The notes under the pieces were generated by a model. It had not been told where the DNA came from. It ran no database searches and was given only the letters and a program-made list of their open reading frames with translations. Of a DNA stretch of 64,000 nt, positions 1-8,590 are shown one piece after another. The stretch is taken from NCBI GenBank assembly GCA_947498455.1, contig CANMKK010000017.1, positions 46,861 through 110,860 on the forward strand. The letters are read 5' to 3'. How positions within the stretch are numbered: position 1 is the stretch's first letter; every line of letters begins with the position of its first letter. Source of the DNA: an uncultured Aquimarina sp. Lineage in GTDB: Bacteria; Bacteroidota; Bacteroidia; Flavobacteriales; Flavobacteriaceae. A program made the position numbers and the translations under genes.

Positions 1-1180
1 AATATTCTGGTTGTAAAGCTTTAATTTTTTGTAAAGCTTGTTCTATATCATTAATTATATCTTCTTTTTCTTCAATACCAACACTAAGTCTTAAAAGCCC
101 ATCTCTTATTCCCTGACGTTCTCTTTCTTCTTTAGGAAGTAAAGCGTGAGATGTTACAGCAGGGGATAGGATAGTGCTTTCTACCCCGGCAAGACTCATA
201 GAGCTTTTTATTAATTTTAATTCTTTTTGGAAAACAGCAGCATTTAACCCATTCTTTAATTCAAAAGAGAGCATGCCTCCAAAACCTTTCATTTGTTCTT
301 TTGCTATTTTATGATCAGGGTGGGATCTAAGCCCTGGGTAATAAACGGAAGATACGTCTTTGTGATTTTCTAGCCAAGTAGCAATTTCTAAGGCATTTTT
401 GTTTTGTTCTTTTACGCGTAGTCCTAATGTTTTTATGCTACGTTCTAGCATCCATACGGTAAAATCACTTAGGCTTCCACCTAGGTTTTTAGCCAGTTGA
501 AATATTTTGTTAATATGTTCTTCTTTAGATACTACAGCACCGGCTAATATGTCACTATGTCCACCCAAATACTTCGTTGCGGAATGAATAACAATATCGA
601 TACCTAACTCAATAGGGTTTTGATTTACAGGAGAGGCAAAAGTATTATCGATCATAGTAATAATCCCCTTTTGGTTAGCTAAATTTGATATTGCTTTAAT
701 ATCAATAATTGTTAATAGTGGGTTTGAAGGGGTTTCAATATAGATTACTTTAGTTGTGTCTTTAATTTTTTCGTTAAAACCATCAACACATTGTGAGTCA
801 ACAAAAGAATACTCAATGCCATACTTTTCGAACTCCTCGCTCACTAAATTGGCAGTCCCGCCATATAATGAACGTTGAAGAACGGCATGGTCTCCTTTAT
901 TTAAAAAAGCTAATAAAGACGTACTTATAGCTGCCATACCGCTACCAAAAATCAACGAAGTTTCTCCTTTTTCTAATTGGGCAATTTTTTTACACAATGC
1001 TTCCTGATTTGGAGTGTTAAAATACCTAGGGTATCTTTTGATATCAACATCTTCAAATGCATAGGATGTTGATAAATATATAGGTGATATTGCGCCTTTA
1101 AATTGTTTATCAAGGATTTCTCCACTGTGTGTGCAAATGGTATTGAAGCCTTTGTTTTTTGAGTCCATTCTGTATAGCAT
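1..1180 (-). CDS. Cys/Met metabolism PLP-dependent enzyme (cystathionine gamma-synthase/lyase family), 3' end at window edge
   Basis: Read on the minus strand from ATG at 1178-1180, or ATG at 1166-1168 four codons later. It encodes at least 393 residues with no stop before base 1, and family members are about 380-400 residues, so only the last codon or so is missing. Visible features: N-terminal NTICTHSGE; the PLP-binding loop with the catalytic Lys in HSATKYLGGHSD; IYIETPSNP with ATG-like substrate-pocket context; the late YYPGL and LRLSVGIE motifs. The family performs gamma- or beta-replacement or elimination on homoserine esters, cystathionine or methionine in transsulfuration. The precise reaction (MetB, MetC, MetZ or methionine gamma-lyase) cannot be read from sequence. 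A structured leader and a TAGTTTTG promoter box lie upstream. Confidence 0.88.
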   Translation of the reverse strand, partial: MLYRMDSKNKGFNTICTHSGEILDKQFKGAISPIYLSTSYAFEDVDIKRYPRYFNTPNQEALCKKIAQLEKGETSLIFGSGMAAISTSLLAFLNKGDHAVLQRSLYGGTANLVSEEFEKYGIEYSFVDSQCVDGFNEKIKDTTKVIYIETPSNPLLTIIDIKAISNLANQKGIITMIDNTFASPVNQNPIELGIDIVIHSATKYLGGHSDILAGAVVSKEEHINKIFQLAKNLGGSLSDFTVWMLERSIKTLGLRVKEQNKNALEIATWLENHKDVSSVYYPGLRSHPDHKIAKEQMKGFGGMLSFELKNGLNAAVFQKELKLIKSSMSLAGVESTILSPAVTSHALLPKEERERQGIRDGLLRLSVGIEEKEDIINDIEQALQKIKALQPEY

Positions 1181-1244
1181 TCTAGATTTCTGCTCTAAAA
1201 TAACATATTAGAAAATAATTTAAATGGCCTTTAACAGATAAATA

Positions 1245-1345
1245 ATAAGTCATTAGCATCAGAAACTTTTGAATCAAGATCGCTATACTTCGGACATGGC
1301 TCAGCAACCACGCTGCTAGAGACAAGATCTTATGAATATCAGTAT
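1245..1345 (-). ncRNA. Structured leader upstream of the Cys/Met enzyme gene, candidate cis-regulatory RNA
   Basis: The stretch holds nested inverted repeats. AAGATC (1276-1281) pairs with GATCTT (1326-1331), and inside it AGCAAC (1303-1308) pairs with GCTGCT (1312-1317) using one wobble. It lies between a minus-strand promoter box and the start of a sulfur amino acid gene, where SAM-sensing leaders are common. The order GGAC..GGCTCA-GCAACC, which resembles part of the SAM-I core, appears on the plus strand, antisense to the gene, so I cannot assign it to a known riboswitch class. A short minus-strand reading frame starting GTG also crosses it. Confidence 0.35.
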
Positions 1346-1365
1346 ATTATATTATATTATATTTT

Positions 1366-1373
1366 CAATTAAC
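1366..1373 (-). promoter_or_regulatory. Flavobacterial -7 promoter box of the Cys/Met enzyme gene
   Basis: The minus strand reads TAGTTTTG here, a match to the Bacteroidota TAnnTTTG element. It would place the transcript start just upstream of the structured leader, giving a 5' leader of roughly 180 nt. No clear -33 TTG was found at the usual spacing. Confidence 0.45.
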
Positions 1374-1544
1374 AAAACTATTGAATTATGCCTTAAAATG
1401 CCTTAGAAAGATAAATTCTTATAAGGCACCTACTGTTATTTTTTAAAAATCTGTTTTTCAGTATGTTAATTAAAAAAATAGATTACTACAAAAAGCTTTC
1501 GAATAGTCGTGATAATACATATAGCTTCAGTCTGATAGTATGGA

Positions 1545-3782
1545 TTATGTATACCGTACTCTGGAGATGTTTTTCATTATAGTCTGAAAAAACTGCTGCG
1601 TGTCATAAGGCTTAATGATAACATCATTCATGCCTACTTCCATGGCTTGGTCTCTGACTTCACCTTCTTCAACAGCAGTTAGTGCTATTATTGGGATGTT
1701 AGTATTAAATGTACGAATAACTTTAGTAGCGTCTAATCCATTCATTTCTGGCATATTAATATCCATTAAAATAAGGTCGAATTGTTCTTTCTTTATCATC
1801 TCAATAGCATCCATACCGTTGTTCGCTAAATTACAAGTGTATCCTTTTTTCTTTAATATGTTTTGTGTAACAATCTGATTAATTTTATTGTCATCAACAA
1901 TTAAGATGTAGAAATTAGAAGTACCTATACTAATATTTTCTCCAATTGTAGCGGACTTATTTTCAACTTTAATAGCTTTTTCATAAAAAAGATCAAATAT
2001 AAATTCTGATCCCATGCCTTCTTCACTATTAATTTTGATGTTACTATTGTGAAGTTGAACTAATTTTTTAACAATGGCTAACCCTAACCCGGTACCTTCG
2101 TACTCTTGGTTTTGATTTTTTACCTGAGCGAAATTCTCAAAAATTGTTTGCTGCTTACTCTTGGGGATTCCAATTCCATCATCTTTAACAATAAACCGTA
2201 AGTGATAGTTGTCATTTGTAAAATCAAGACACTTTACTTTAACCCATATGTTTCCTTTTTTGGTGAATTTTAAGGCATTACCTATAAGGTTAATCAGTAT
2301 TTGAGACAGTCGTACTGAATCTCCTAGTAAAGTAGTTTTTATATTTTTATCGATGTCTATATGGACATCGTTGTCATTGTTTTTTTGTTTAGAATGCAAA
2401 GAATTGACAATACCTTCAATAAGGGATCTTAGGTCAAAGGAAACTTTTTCTAGTTTAACCTCATTTGTTTCAATTTTACTTAATTGTAATACATCATTTA
2501 TAAGAGCTAGCAAGTAATCTCCGGAAAATTTAAGAGACTCCAAATATTCGCTTTTCTTTTTTTCCTCGGGATTCTCCATTAATAAGGAGGTAAGCCCAAT
2601 TACTCCATAGAGAGGAGTTCTTAATTCATGACTTACTGTAGATATAAATTGAGATTTTAATGTAGAAACTTGCTCAGCAGTTTCTTTGGCATGGATTAGT
2701 TCTTTATTTTTTTCAATAAGAACACTATTTAGTTTTTTCTTTTGGAGGTTATTTTTATAAGCACTGATTAAAAAAGCTAGAGAGATTAGTATCAGAACTA
2801 CACCAAGGATAACACTTATTTGCCATTTAATTTCTTCAGAATCTCTTTCTGCCTTATCCTCTTCTAATTTTTCTGCTTTATCCTTAAACTGGTCTACTTC
2901 AAATTTTATAGTGGCTCGTTGTAGGTCTATTTCTTTTTTAAGACCAACGGATTTATCGAGATAATTATGGTACTCTTCTATATATCTATACGCCTTTCTA
3001 TATTCTTTCTGTTTTTTGAAAATGTCAGATTTTGTTTTAAAAGCAAAAGCTAGTTCTTCATAGTAGTCTGATATCAGCCTTTTGTTGCTGCTATTATTTT
3101 CTATTCCTTTGCTGGCATACGCAATAGCCTCTTCTATATGTTCTTCTGCTCGTTCGTATCTTCTTACGTTTAGAAAATATTTTCCTTGCAAGTTGTTGAG
3201 TTTAGTTTTTTCAATACTTGATGAGTTTTTGTTTATAAGTACTCTTGCAGGGGTAAGGTAATCAATGTAAGCTTTACTATAATCATTGTTAAGTATGTAA
3301 TATTCAGCAAGATTCAATAAGGGCTGAATCATTCTTGAATTGTCCTTAATTTTTCTTGCTGTATTATAAGCTTTATTGTAATGATCAATTCCTTTGCTAA
3401 CAGTAGAATCGTTCTGGATATATAAATTAGCTATACTATTATATAATTCAGATTCAAGTGATCTTGCTTTAGAATTTCTGGCATATGTCAATGCTTTTCT
3501 ATAGTTTATTATAGCTTTATTCTTCTGTTCATTAAGCTTATATATTTTAGCTATTATGCCATAAATTTTTCCTAGATTTTTATTATCATCATTATACATT
3601 GCATTATCAAAAGCAGTCTTAGCCATTTTTAATGCATCTTCGTATTTGTATTGTTCTAGTAATTTTTCAGCTTTGGTAATATACATATGAATACTATCCG
3701 CTTCAAAAGAAGATTGCGCATGAGTAGTCCATATGAAAAAAACTAAAAATAATATGGTTATATGTCGAGTAAAGTTTTTCAG
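1545..3782 (-). CDS. TPR-containing hybrid sensor histidine kinase with C-terminal receiver domain
   Basis: A 745-residue protein if started at CTG 3780-3782. The first ATG (3684-3686) would give 713 residues and cut off a signal peptide. From the CTG start the N-terminus reads LKNFTRHITILFLVFF..THAQ, a normal export signal ending in AQ. Next come periplasmic TPR-like helices (about residues 35-270), a coiled coil, one membrane helix (about 321-341), the HisKA H-box SHELRTPLYG with His385, the HATPase N and G boxes (NLIGNALKF, DDGIGIP, GTGLGLAI), and a receiver domain with VDDN and Asp674 in MDINMPEMNG. There is no output domain, so phosphate probably passes onward. A promoter box at 3821-3828 sits correctly for the CTG start. 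Confidence 0.85.
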   Translation of the reverse strand: MKNFTRHITILFLVFFIWTTHAQSSFEADSIHMYITKAEKLLEQYKYEDALKMAKTAFDNAMYNDDNKNLGKIYGIIAKIYKLNEQKNKAIINYRKALTYARNSKARSLESELYNSIANLYIQNDSTVSKGIDHYNKAYNTARKIKDNSRMIQPLLNLAEYYILNNDYSKAYIDYLTPARVLINKNSSSIEKTKLNNLQGKYFLNVRRYERAEEHIEEAIAYASKGIENNSSNKRLISDYYEELAFAFKTKSDIFKKQKEYRKAYRYIEEYHNYLDKSVGLKKEIDLQRATIKFEVDQFKDKAEKLEEDKAERDSEEIKWQISVILGVVLILISLAFLISAYKNNLQKKKLNSVLIEKNKELIHAKETAEQVSTLKSQFISTVSHELRTPLYGVIGLTSLLMENPEEKKKSEYLESLKFSGDYLLALINDVLQLSKIETNEVKLEKVSFDLRSLIEGIVNSLHSKQKNNDNDVHIDIDKNIKTTLLGDSVRLSQILINLIGNALKFTKKGNIWVKVKCLDFTNDNYHLRFIVKDDGIGIPKSKQQTIFENFAQVKNQNQEYEGTGLGLAIVKKLVQLHNSNIKINSEEGMGSEFIFDLFYEKAIKVENKSATIGENISIGTSNFYILIVDDNKINQIVTQNILKKKGYTCNLANNGMDAIEMIKKEQFDLILMDINMPEMNGLDATKVIRTFNTNIPIIALTAVEEGEVRDQAMEVGMNDVIIKPYDTQQFFQTIMKNISRVRYT

Positions 3783-3820
3783 CTTAAACTATTTCTGTAC
3801 TTATTTTAAAAGCGAAAATA

Positions 3821-3828
3821 CAAAAATA
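3821..3828 (-). promoter_or_regulatory. -7 promoter box of the hybrid kinase gene
   Basis: The minus strand reads TATTTTTG, matching TAnnTTTG. Transcription would start near 3814, about 32 nt upstream of the CTG start proposed for the kinase. That spacing leaves room for the longer protein. Confidence 0.45.
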
Positions 3829-4004
3829 GATTTAACGAGATGTAAATCATCCTATATAAAGTGTAATTTATCTATATTTTATGTAGGTTATTTTGTTTTA
3901 TTGTAGGAAAAAATAAAATCATGAAGGAATTTAGAAGATTGGAAAAAACTATCGATATATAGAAAATTAAAATTATCTTATAAGGATGGTCAATTTAGTA
4001 GATG

Positions 4005-4012
4005 TATATTTG
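4005..4012 (+). promoter_or_regulatory. -7 promoter box of the peroxiredoxin gene
   Basis: TATATTTG matches the flavobacterial TAnnTTTG element and lies 40 bp before the peroxiredoxin ATG. Confidence 0.5.
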
Positions 4013-4052
4013 CCCTGTTTAAAATCAAATAATCACAATAAAAAAAACAAAA

Positions 4053-4691
4053 ATGGCATTTGTAGGTAAAAAATTTCCAAATCTTGATGTTGATGCAATG
4101 AATGATATGGGAGACACTTTCAGACTTAATGTATTGGAAGAAGCTAAAAACAATAATAAGAAAGTATTGTTATTTTGGTATCCAAAAGATTTTACTTTTG
4201 TATGTCCGACAGAGTTACATGCTTTTCAGGAAGCATTAGGTGAGTTCGAGAAAAGAAATACTATTGTTATTGGAGCATCTTGTGATACACCTGAGGTTCA
4301 TTTTGCATGGTTAAACACTTCTAAGGACAATGGAGGTATTGAAGGGGTTACATATCCAATATTAGCGGATTCTAATCGTAATTTATCAAGTACACTAGGT
4401 ATTCTAGATATTACTAATGAAACGTATAACGAAGAAACAGGTATTGTTACAGTAGAAGGGGATAATGTAACATACAGAGCTACATATTTAATAGATGAAG
4501 AAGGTACTGTTTTTCATGAAGGTGTAAATCATATGCCAGTAGGTAGAAATGTAGTTGAATTCTTAAGGTTGATAGATGCATATGCACACGTTCAAAAAAA
4601 TGGAGAAGTTTGCCCTGCAAACTGGGAAGAAGGAAAAGATGCTATGTCTGCAAATAGAGATGGAGTTGCTTCTTACTTAGCCGCTCATTAA
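4053..4691 (+). CDS. Typical 2-Cys peroxiredoxin (AhpC/Prx1-like)
   Basis: A 212-residue cytoplasmic thiol peroxidase that reduces hydrogen peroxide and organic hydroperoxides. The peroxidatic Cys is in the DFTFVCPTELHAF motif (about residue 51) and the resolving Cys is in the C-terminal VCPANW (about residue 189), so both catalytic cysteines of the 2-Cys class are present. The length is normal for the AhpC/Prx1 group. A thioredoxin gene and a DUF6952 gene follow, which offers a ready electron donor. A hairpin at 4713-4741 separates this gene from the thioredoxin, so the first gene is probably made in excess. This is not AhpF-linked in the visible region. Confidence 0.93.
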   Translation: MAFVGKKFPNLDVDAMNDMGDTFRLNVLEEAKNNNKKVLLFWYPKDFTFVCPTELHAFQEALGEFEKRNTIVIGASCDTPEVHFAWLNTSKDNGGIEGVTYPILADSNRNLSSTLGILDITNETYNEETGIVTVEGDNVTYRATYLIDEEGTVFHEGVNHMPVGRNVVEFLRLIDAYAHVQKNGEVCPANWEEGKDAMSANRDGVASYLAAH

Positions 4692-4712
4692 TTAGTAAAA
4701 TACAAGGATATA

Positions 4713-4746
4713 AACTTCTCTGGAGATAATCTGGAGAAGTTTTTTC
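4713..4746 (+). terminator. Terminator or attenuator between peroxiredoxin and thioredoxin genes
   Basis: AACTTCTC (4713-4720) pairs with GAGAAGTT (4734-4741) and is followed by a T run. It lies 22 bp after the peroxiredoxin stop and 16 bp before the thioredoxin start. Confidence 0.7.
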
Positions 4747-4761
4747 TTTATTAATAAAAAT

Positions 4762-5088
4762 GTGTCTAAAATTATGATTCAAGAATTAGCTGCAGATAAT
4801 CTTTTAGAACTTGTAGAGAGTAATGATATCGTTATTGTTCAGTATTCAGCGACCTGGTGTGGGAATTGCAGAATAATGAAGCCTAAATTTAAAAAATTGG
4901 CTTTAGAAAATACGAATGTTACTTTTGTAATAGTAGATGCCGAGAAAAACCCTGAATCTAGAAAAATGGCAACTGTTGATAATTTACCAACTTTTGCTAG
5001 CTTTAAAGGAGGGGATTTCGTCAATCAAGTACAGACTAATAAATTTGATGTTTTAAAAGAATTAGTAAATGAGGTTACCGATAATTAA
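4762..5088 (+). CDS. Thioredoxin family protein
   Basis: A 108-residue thioredoxin-fold protein with the active-site motif WCGNC (the usual thioredoxin is WCGPC) followed by RIMKPKFKKLA, and the cis-proline loop in NLPTFASFKGG. No signal peptide is seen, so it should act in the cytoplasm as a disulfide reductant. The start is either GTG at 4762 or ATG at 4774; the second removes four residues and keeps the fold. Position after the peroxiredoxin suggests it recycles that enzyme. Its 3' end overlaps the next gene by 20 bp, which implies translational coupling. Confidence 0.9.
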   Translation: MSKIMIQELAADNLLELVESNDIVIVQYSATWCGNCRIMKPKFKKLALENTNVTFVIVDAEKNPESRKMATVDNLPTFASFKGGDFVNQVQTNKFDVLKELVNEVTDN

Positions 5089-5329
5089 GCACCTTTCTGG
5101 TTTTATAGAAGAAAACGATGAGGATTTTGTGGTAGAGACTATCGAAACGTTAGAAGCGTTAACAGAAGTTCCTTCTCTAAAGGATGAAGAATTGGATGTT
5201 ATTGGAGAATTAATATCTAATATGTATGGAGCTCTGGAGGTTCATAAGATGATTAAAAATGGTACTTCTCAGAAAGAAGCACTTAACGGGTTTATGCAAA
5301 GAGTAGTAGGAGCAATTGATAAAGCTTAA
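5069..5329 (+). CDS. DUF6952-type small conserved protein
   Basis: An 86-residue acidic protein that I recognise as the small family commonly found directly after thioredoxin genes in flavobacteria (DUF6952). It has no signal peptide, membrane helix or cysteines and is predicted to be helical. The reading frame overlaps the 3' end of the thioredoxin gene by 20 bp, starting at ATG 5069. No biochemical function is known to me; coupling to a thioredoxin suggests a role in redox homeostasis, which is inference only. Confidence 0.75.
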   Translation: MRLPIIKHLSGFIEENDEDFVVETIETLEALTEVPSLKDEELDVIGELISNMYGALEVHKMIKNGTSQKEALNGFMQRVVGAIDKA

Positions 5330-5330
5330 A

Positions 5331-5370
5331 AAAAACGGTTACTTATTCAATAAATAAGTAACCGTTTTTT
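5331..5370 (+). terminator. Rho-independent terminator after the DUF6952 gene
   Basis: AAACGGTTACTTATT pairs with AATAAGTAACCGTTT across a short loop, flanked by an A run upstream and a T run downstream. It can work in both directions and separates the gene from the convergent peptidase gene. Confidence 0.85.
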
Positions 5371-5426
5371 ATTAGAAAAATTTGCTTAATCGAAAGTGAG
5401 GGCTTTACTTTTTTATTTCCGTTAAG

Positions 5427-7499
5427 TTATTTTTTAATGATTTTTCTTATTCCTTTTTGATTTCTAAATGAAGCAAAATAAATACCTTTTGGTAAATTAG
5501 TTACATTTATTTTGGTAATATCCTGGTCAATATCAACTTCCATCATTTTCTGACCTACCATGTTATATATCTCAAGTGTATTCTTCGTATCAAATGTTCC
5601 CTTAACTATTAAATGATCATCTGTTGGAATTGGGTAGAATGTAATTCCGTTTTTCAGAAATATATCTTCTGTGCCTAAAGTGCCATCAACGGTTAGGTTA
5701 AACATACAATTAACTGAAGTTCCAGATGTTGCAGTTAGTGTAATTACATGCATTCCTTCAGATACTACAGTTCCTGCTACCGGACTTTGAGTTATTGTTG
5801 CAGTACATCCTGTATTTATCGCATTTCCCATTCCTGTATAATCCGGAATTGTATATGTAGAAGTTCCTCCATCTGTAGGCGCAGATTGATCTCCAGGGCA
5901 ATTAATAGAAAGTGGAATAGCTGGTAGTGTATACCCTGTAGTGGAGAATTGAGTGGTGAATACATCAATATCAGTACAGCTATAGTTCATGTCAATTGCA
6001 GCTTGTCTCACTGCGATAGCTGCATTTTGTTGATTTGTACCGCTATTTGTCATTCCAAGGCCTTCTAGAAATGCTTTGTCCGTCTTTTCTCGACCTATAA
6101 TATCAAAAATTCTCATTAAAGAAGTAGCCCAAATTTGACCATCAGTATGGATTTGGTTTACAATACCAGCAGGATATGAAGCAGCATAATTTGTAGCTCG
6201 TCCAGTCCAATATTCATTATGACCATCCCAACCAAATACGTAATGATAAGAAGCATCAGTAGATTGCCATTGACCAAGACTTCTTTTGTAAGATTGTGCC
6301 CAATAATCACCACATCCTTCACTCAAACCTTGTACTTGTGATAAAGAACCATTAGTAATCCAATCATGTAACCCATGCCCTAATTCATGGAGAATTACAT
6401 CAGCATCTTCTGCATCATCAACACCTCCTTCTCCAAAACTTAGTTGACCAGTACTATAAGAAGAATTATCATTACCATCCCATCCACTTGGGTCATATTC
6501 TAAAACCCCATTATTGAAGAGTGACACTAAGGTGATTCCGAGTGTTTCATTAATATAACGTAAGCTTTTATCCAGATGGTAATAGCAATTTACGGCTTCG
6601 AATGCATCATCATTCCTGTTGAAGGTAAAATCAGGGCTGACTTGCTGAAAAATACCTTTATTAGGAGCTTCGATATCTTTAATTTCTACATATGGACCTT
6701 TTAAGGTGTAGATTCCTCCCGTAAAATCAATATCTCTAAGAGTAATGGAAGATCTTGCGGCATCAAGGTCGCTATTAGTAGCGTCATTATTGTCTGTGTA
6801 TCCACCTGTACCATATATTTGAGTACTTGCAGATAAAGGATCGGGATCAAACACCATTCCCGTTCCGTCTACGCGAGAGGAAACAACGACGCTTTTTTTT
6901 TTCTTTTTATCAGAAGTCTCTAGTGCATTGTTCTCTTTTTCGTTTTTTGCTTTGGTATCGGTGTGATATTTAAGGGATATGTCTTTTGCTTCAATTATTT
7001 CTCCAGATGTGGCATCCACAATAATCTGCCAAAATCCAGTTGGTAAATTAGCTTTTATATTTACAACGTGAACTAGTTTAGAGACTCCAGTTTTATTATA
7101 TACATATAACTTAGATTCTTCTCGGGAAATTGGCTCTTGTGCTTTAATATGTGATTTAGCAATTTCTAAAGCAGAAGCTTTAAATACGGCTGGAGTTGTA
7201 TTGATCTTAGTGACCTTATTATCATAATTATTGGCTACATTGGTTACTTCGTTCTTCTTAGAAATGTGTATTGTAATTTCAGTGTCGAAAACAGGTATGC
7301 CATTGATGGCCTGTTGATATCTTAGGGTATGACCGGAAAGACTACTTCTTGATGCTCTAAGAATAAATTCTTGATCATTACTTATTTTTAAGCTGTTTCT
7401 ATTTTTGTTTATCCAATCGCGACCTATTTCATCAGGAGTTTGTTGCGCATTCACCAAGGCACTAAAAAAGAATAATAATGTTAGAATTTTAAGTTTCAT
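5427..7499 (-). CDS. Secreted M36 (fungalysin-like) zinc metallopeptidase with T9SS type A sorting domain
   Basis: A 690-residue extracellular protease. Parts in order: signal peptide (residues 1-19, ending VNAQ); FTP and propeptide region (about 45-180); a Lys-rich linker (198-202); the M36 catalytic domain with the zinc motif HELGH (His371, Glu372, His375) and third ligand Glu394 in GLSEGCGDYW; a HYR-like beta-sandwich (about 545-615); and a C-terminal T9SS sorting domain with FYPIPTDD, LPKGIYFASF and terminal KKIIKK-like basic end. All zinc ligands are present. It is expected to cross the outer membrane by type IX secretion and digest protein outside the cell. The run of T/A at about 6892-6910 that encodes the lysines is a possible slippage site. 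Confidence 0.92.
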   Translation of the reverse strand: MKLKILTLLFFFSALVNAQQTPDEIGRDWINKNRNSLKISNDQEFILRASRSSLSGHTLRYQQAINGIPVFDTEITIHISKKNEVTNVANNYDNKVTKINTTPAVFKASALEIAKSHIKAQEPISREESKLYVYNKTGVSKLVHVVNIKANLPTGFWQIIVDATSGEIIEAKDISLKYHTDTKAKNEKENNALETSDKKKKKSVVVSSRVDGTGMVFDPDPLSASTQIYGTGGYTDNNDATNSDLDAARSSITLRDIDFTGGIYTLKGPYVEIKDIEAPNKGIFQQVSPDFTFNRNDDAFEAVNCYYHLDKSLRYINETLGITLVSLFNNGVLEYDPSGWDGNDNSSYSTGQLSFGEGGVDDAEDADVILHELGHGLHDWITNGSLSQVQGLSEGCGDYWAQSYKRSLGQWQSTDASYHYVFGWDGHNEYWTGRATNYAASYPAGIVNQIHTDGQIWATSLMRIFDIIGREKTDKAFLEGLGMTNSGTNQQNAAIAVRQAAIDMNYSCTDIDVFTTQFSTTGYTLPAIPLSINCPGDQSAPTDGGTSTYTIPDYTGMGNAINTGCTATITQSPVAGTVVSEGMHVITLTATSGTSVNCMFNLTVDGTLGTEDIFLKNGITFYPIPTDDHLIVKGTFDTKNTLEIYNMVGQKMMEVDIDQDITKINVTNLPKGIYFASFRNQKGIRKIIKK

Positions 7500-7650
7500 A
7501 GTAAGTTTTATTGCAGTTAATTAGTTCGTGTTTGTCATTTTAACTAATAAATATAGCCAATATATTATAGTTTTAATTATTTTTTTTACTTAATGTAAGA
7601 TTAGTGAAGTAATCTTATTAATTTTAGGGTTCATAAAAATATATTATATT

Positions 7651-8151
7651 ATGGCAACAATAACATTAGAAGGAAATTCAATAAACACAATTGGAAACCT
7701 TCCTCAAGTAGGCGAAAAAGCAATAGACTTTGAACTTACAGGAACAGATTTATCATCAGTGAAATTATCAGATTATAAAGGAAATCGGGTTATTTTAAAT
7801 ATTTTTCCATCAGTTGATACAGGTATTTGTGCTGCTTCAGTAAGAGAATTCAATAAAGAAGCTGGTAATCTGCCTAATACAAAAGTTTTATGCATATCTA
7901 GAGATTTGCCATTTGCTCAAGCAAGATTTTGTGGGGCAGAGGGAATAGAAAATGTTGTAAACCTTTCGGATTTTAAAAATGGAGAATTTGGAAAAAAATA
8001 TGGATTAGAAATAGCTAATGGGCCATTAGAAGGGTTGCACTCTAGAGCTGTTATAGTGGTAAATGAAGAAGGGGTTGTGGAATACACAGAGCAAGTACCT
8101 GAAATAGTACAAGAACCTAATTACTCTGCCGCGATTCAAGTCTTAGCATAG
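7651..8151 (+). CDS. tpx: Thiol peroxidase, atypical 2-Cys peroxiredoxin
   Basis: A 166-residue Tpx. The family signature PSVDTGICAASVREFN carries the peroxidatic Cys (about residue 59), and the resolving Cys is in QARFCGAEGI (about residue 93), as in Escherichia coli Tpx. There is no signal peptide, so it acts in the cytoplasm, reducing hydroperoxides at the expense of thioredoxin. The gene starts a co-directional run, with dgkA 3 bp downstream. A thioredoxin and another peroxiredoxin lie 3 kb away, so this part of the chromosome is rich in peroxide defence. Confidence 0.93.
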   Translation: MATITLEGNSINTIGNLPQVGEKAIDFELTGTDLSSVKLSDYKGNRVILNIFPSVDTGICAASVREFNKEAGNLPNTKVLCISRDLPFAQARFCGAEGIENVVNLSDFKNGEFGKKYGLEIANGPLEGLHSRAVIVVNEEGVVEYTEQVPEIVQEPNYSAAIQVLA

Positions 8152-8154
8152 CAT

Positions 8155-8523
8155 ATGAATAAATTTTTAAAGTTTATTATTGGTAGGTTTAGAGGTTGTG
8201 GATATGCTACCAAAGGGGCATTATTACTCCTTAAAACCGAGCCAAGTATACAAGTACAGGCTGTTATAGCAATTGTTATGACAGCCTTAGGTTTTTATTT
8301 AGGGATTACTTCAACTGAATGGATTATGCAAATTTTTGCCATAGGACTGGTAATGAGTATTGAGGGGTTGAACACAACAGCAGAAGCTATAGCAGATTTT
8401 ATACATCCAGATTTTCATAATAAAATAGGTTTTATAAAAGATGTGGCTGCAGGAGCTGTCTTTATTGCTGCAATTACCGCGGTTGTTATTGGCTGTATAA
8501 TATACATCCCATATATGATGTAG
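8155..8523 (+). CDS. dgkA: Diacylglycerol/undecaprenol kinase, DgkA family
   Basis: A 122-residue integral membrane kinase with three helices (about residues 38-58, 60-80 and 98-120) and a cytoplasmic amphipathic N-terminus. The DgkA family core is visible: the N-terminal Glu in LLLLKTEPSIQVQ and the catalytic helix EGLNTTAEAIADFIHP. The family phosphorylates diacylglycerol or undecaprenol at the inner membrane to recycle lipid carriers. It begins 3 bp after tpx and precedes ftsK, an order I recall as common in flavobacteria. Whether the substrate is DAG or undecaprenol cannot be decided. Confidence 0.92.
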   Translation: MNKFLKFIIGRFRGCGYATKGALLLLKTEPSIQVQAVIAIVMTALGFYLGITSTEWIMQIFAIGLVMSIEGLNTTAEAIADFIHPDFHNKIGFIKDVAAGAVFIAAITAVVIGCIIYIPYMM

Positions 8524-8564
8524 AAAATTTTTTGACCGTTTTCACGTTCCAATATAGATATTCG

Positions 8565-8572
8565 TATTTTTG
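8565..8572 (+). promoter_or_regulatory. -7 promoter box of ftsK
   Basis: TATTTTTG matches TAnnTTTG and lies 18 bp before the ftsK ATG, which suggests a short 5' leader and an independent promoter within the run of genes. Confidence 0.45.
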
Positions 8573-8590
8573 CGATAATACCACTACGAA

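Larger units (their letters stand above)
1181..1544. other. Intergenic stretch between the PLP enzyme and hybrid kinase genes
   Basis: About 360 bases without a supported gene. It contains the structured leader and promoter described separately, an AT repeat (TATAT at 1341-1360), and the 3' flank of the hybrid kinase gene. No convincing rho-independent terminator for the kinase gene was seen. Confidence 0.6.

Noticed and set aside
5069..5088. Frameshift between the thioredoxin and DUF6952 genes
   Set aside because: Each reading frame makes a full-length protein with its own start and stop; the 20-bp overlap is typical coupling.
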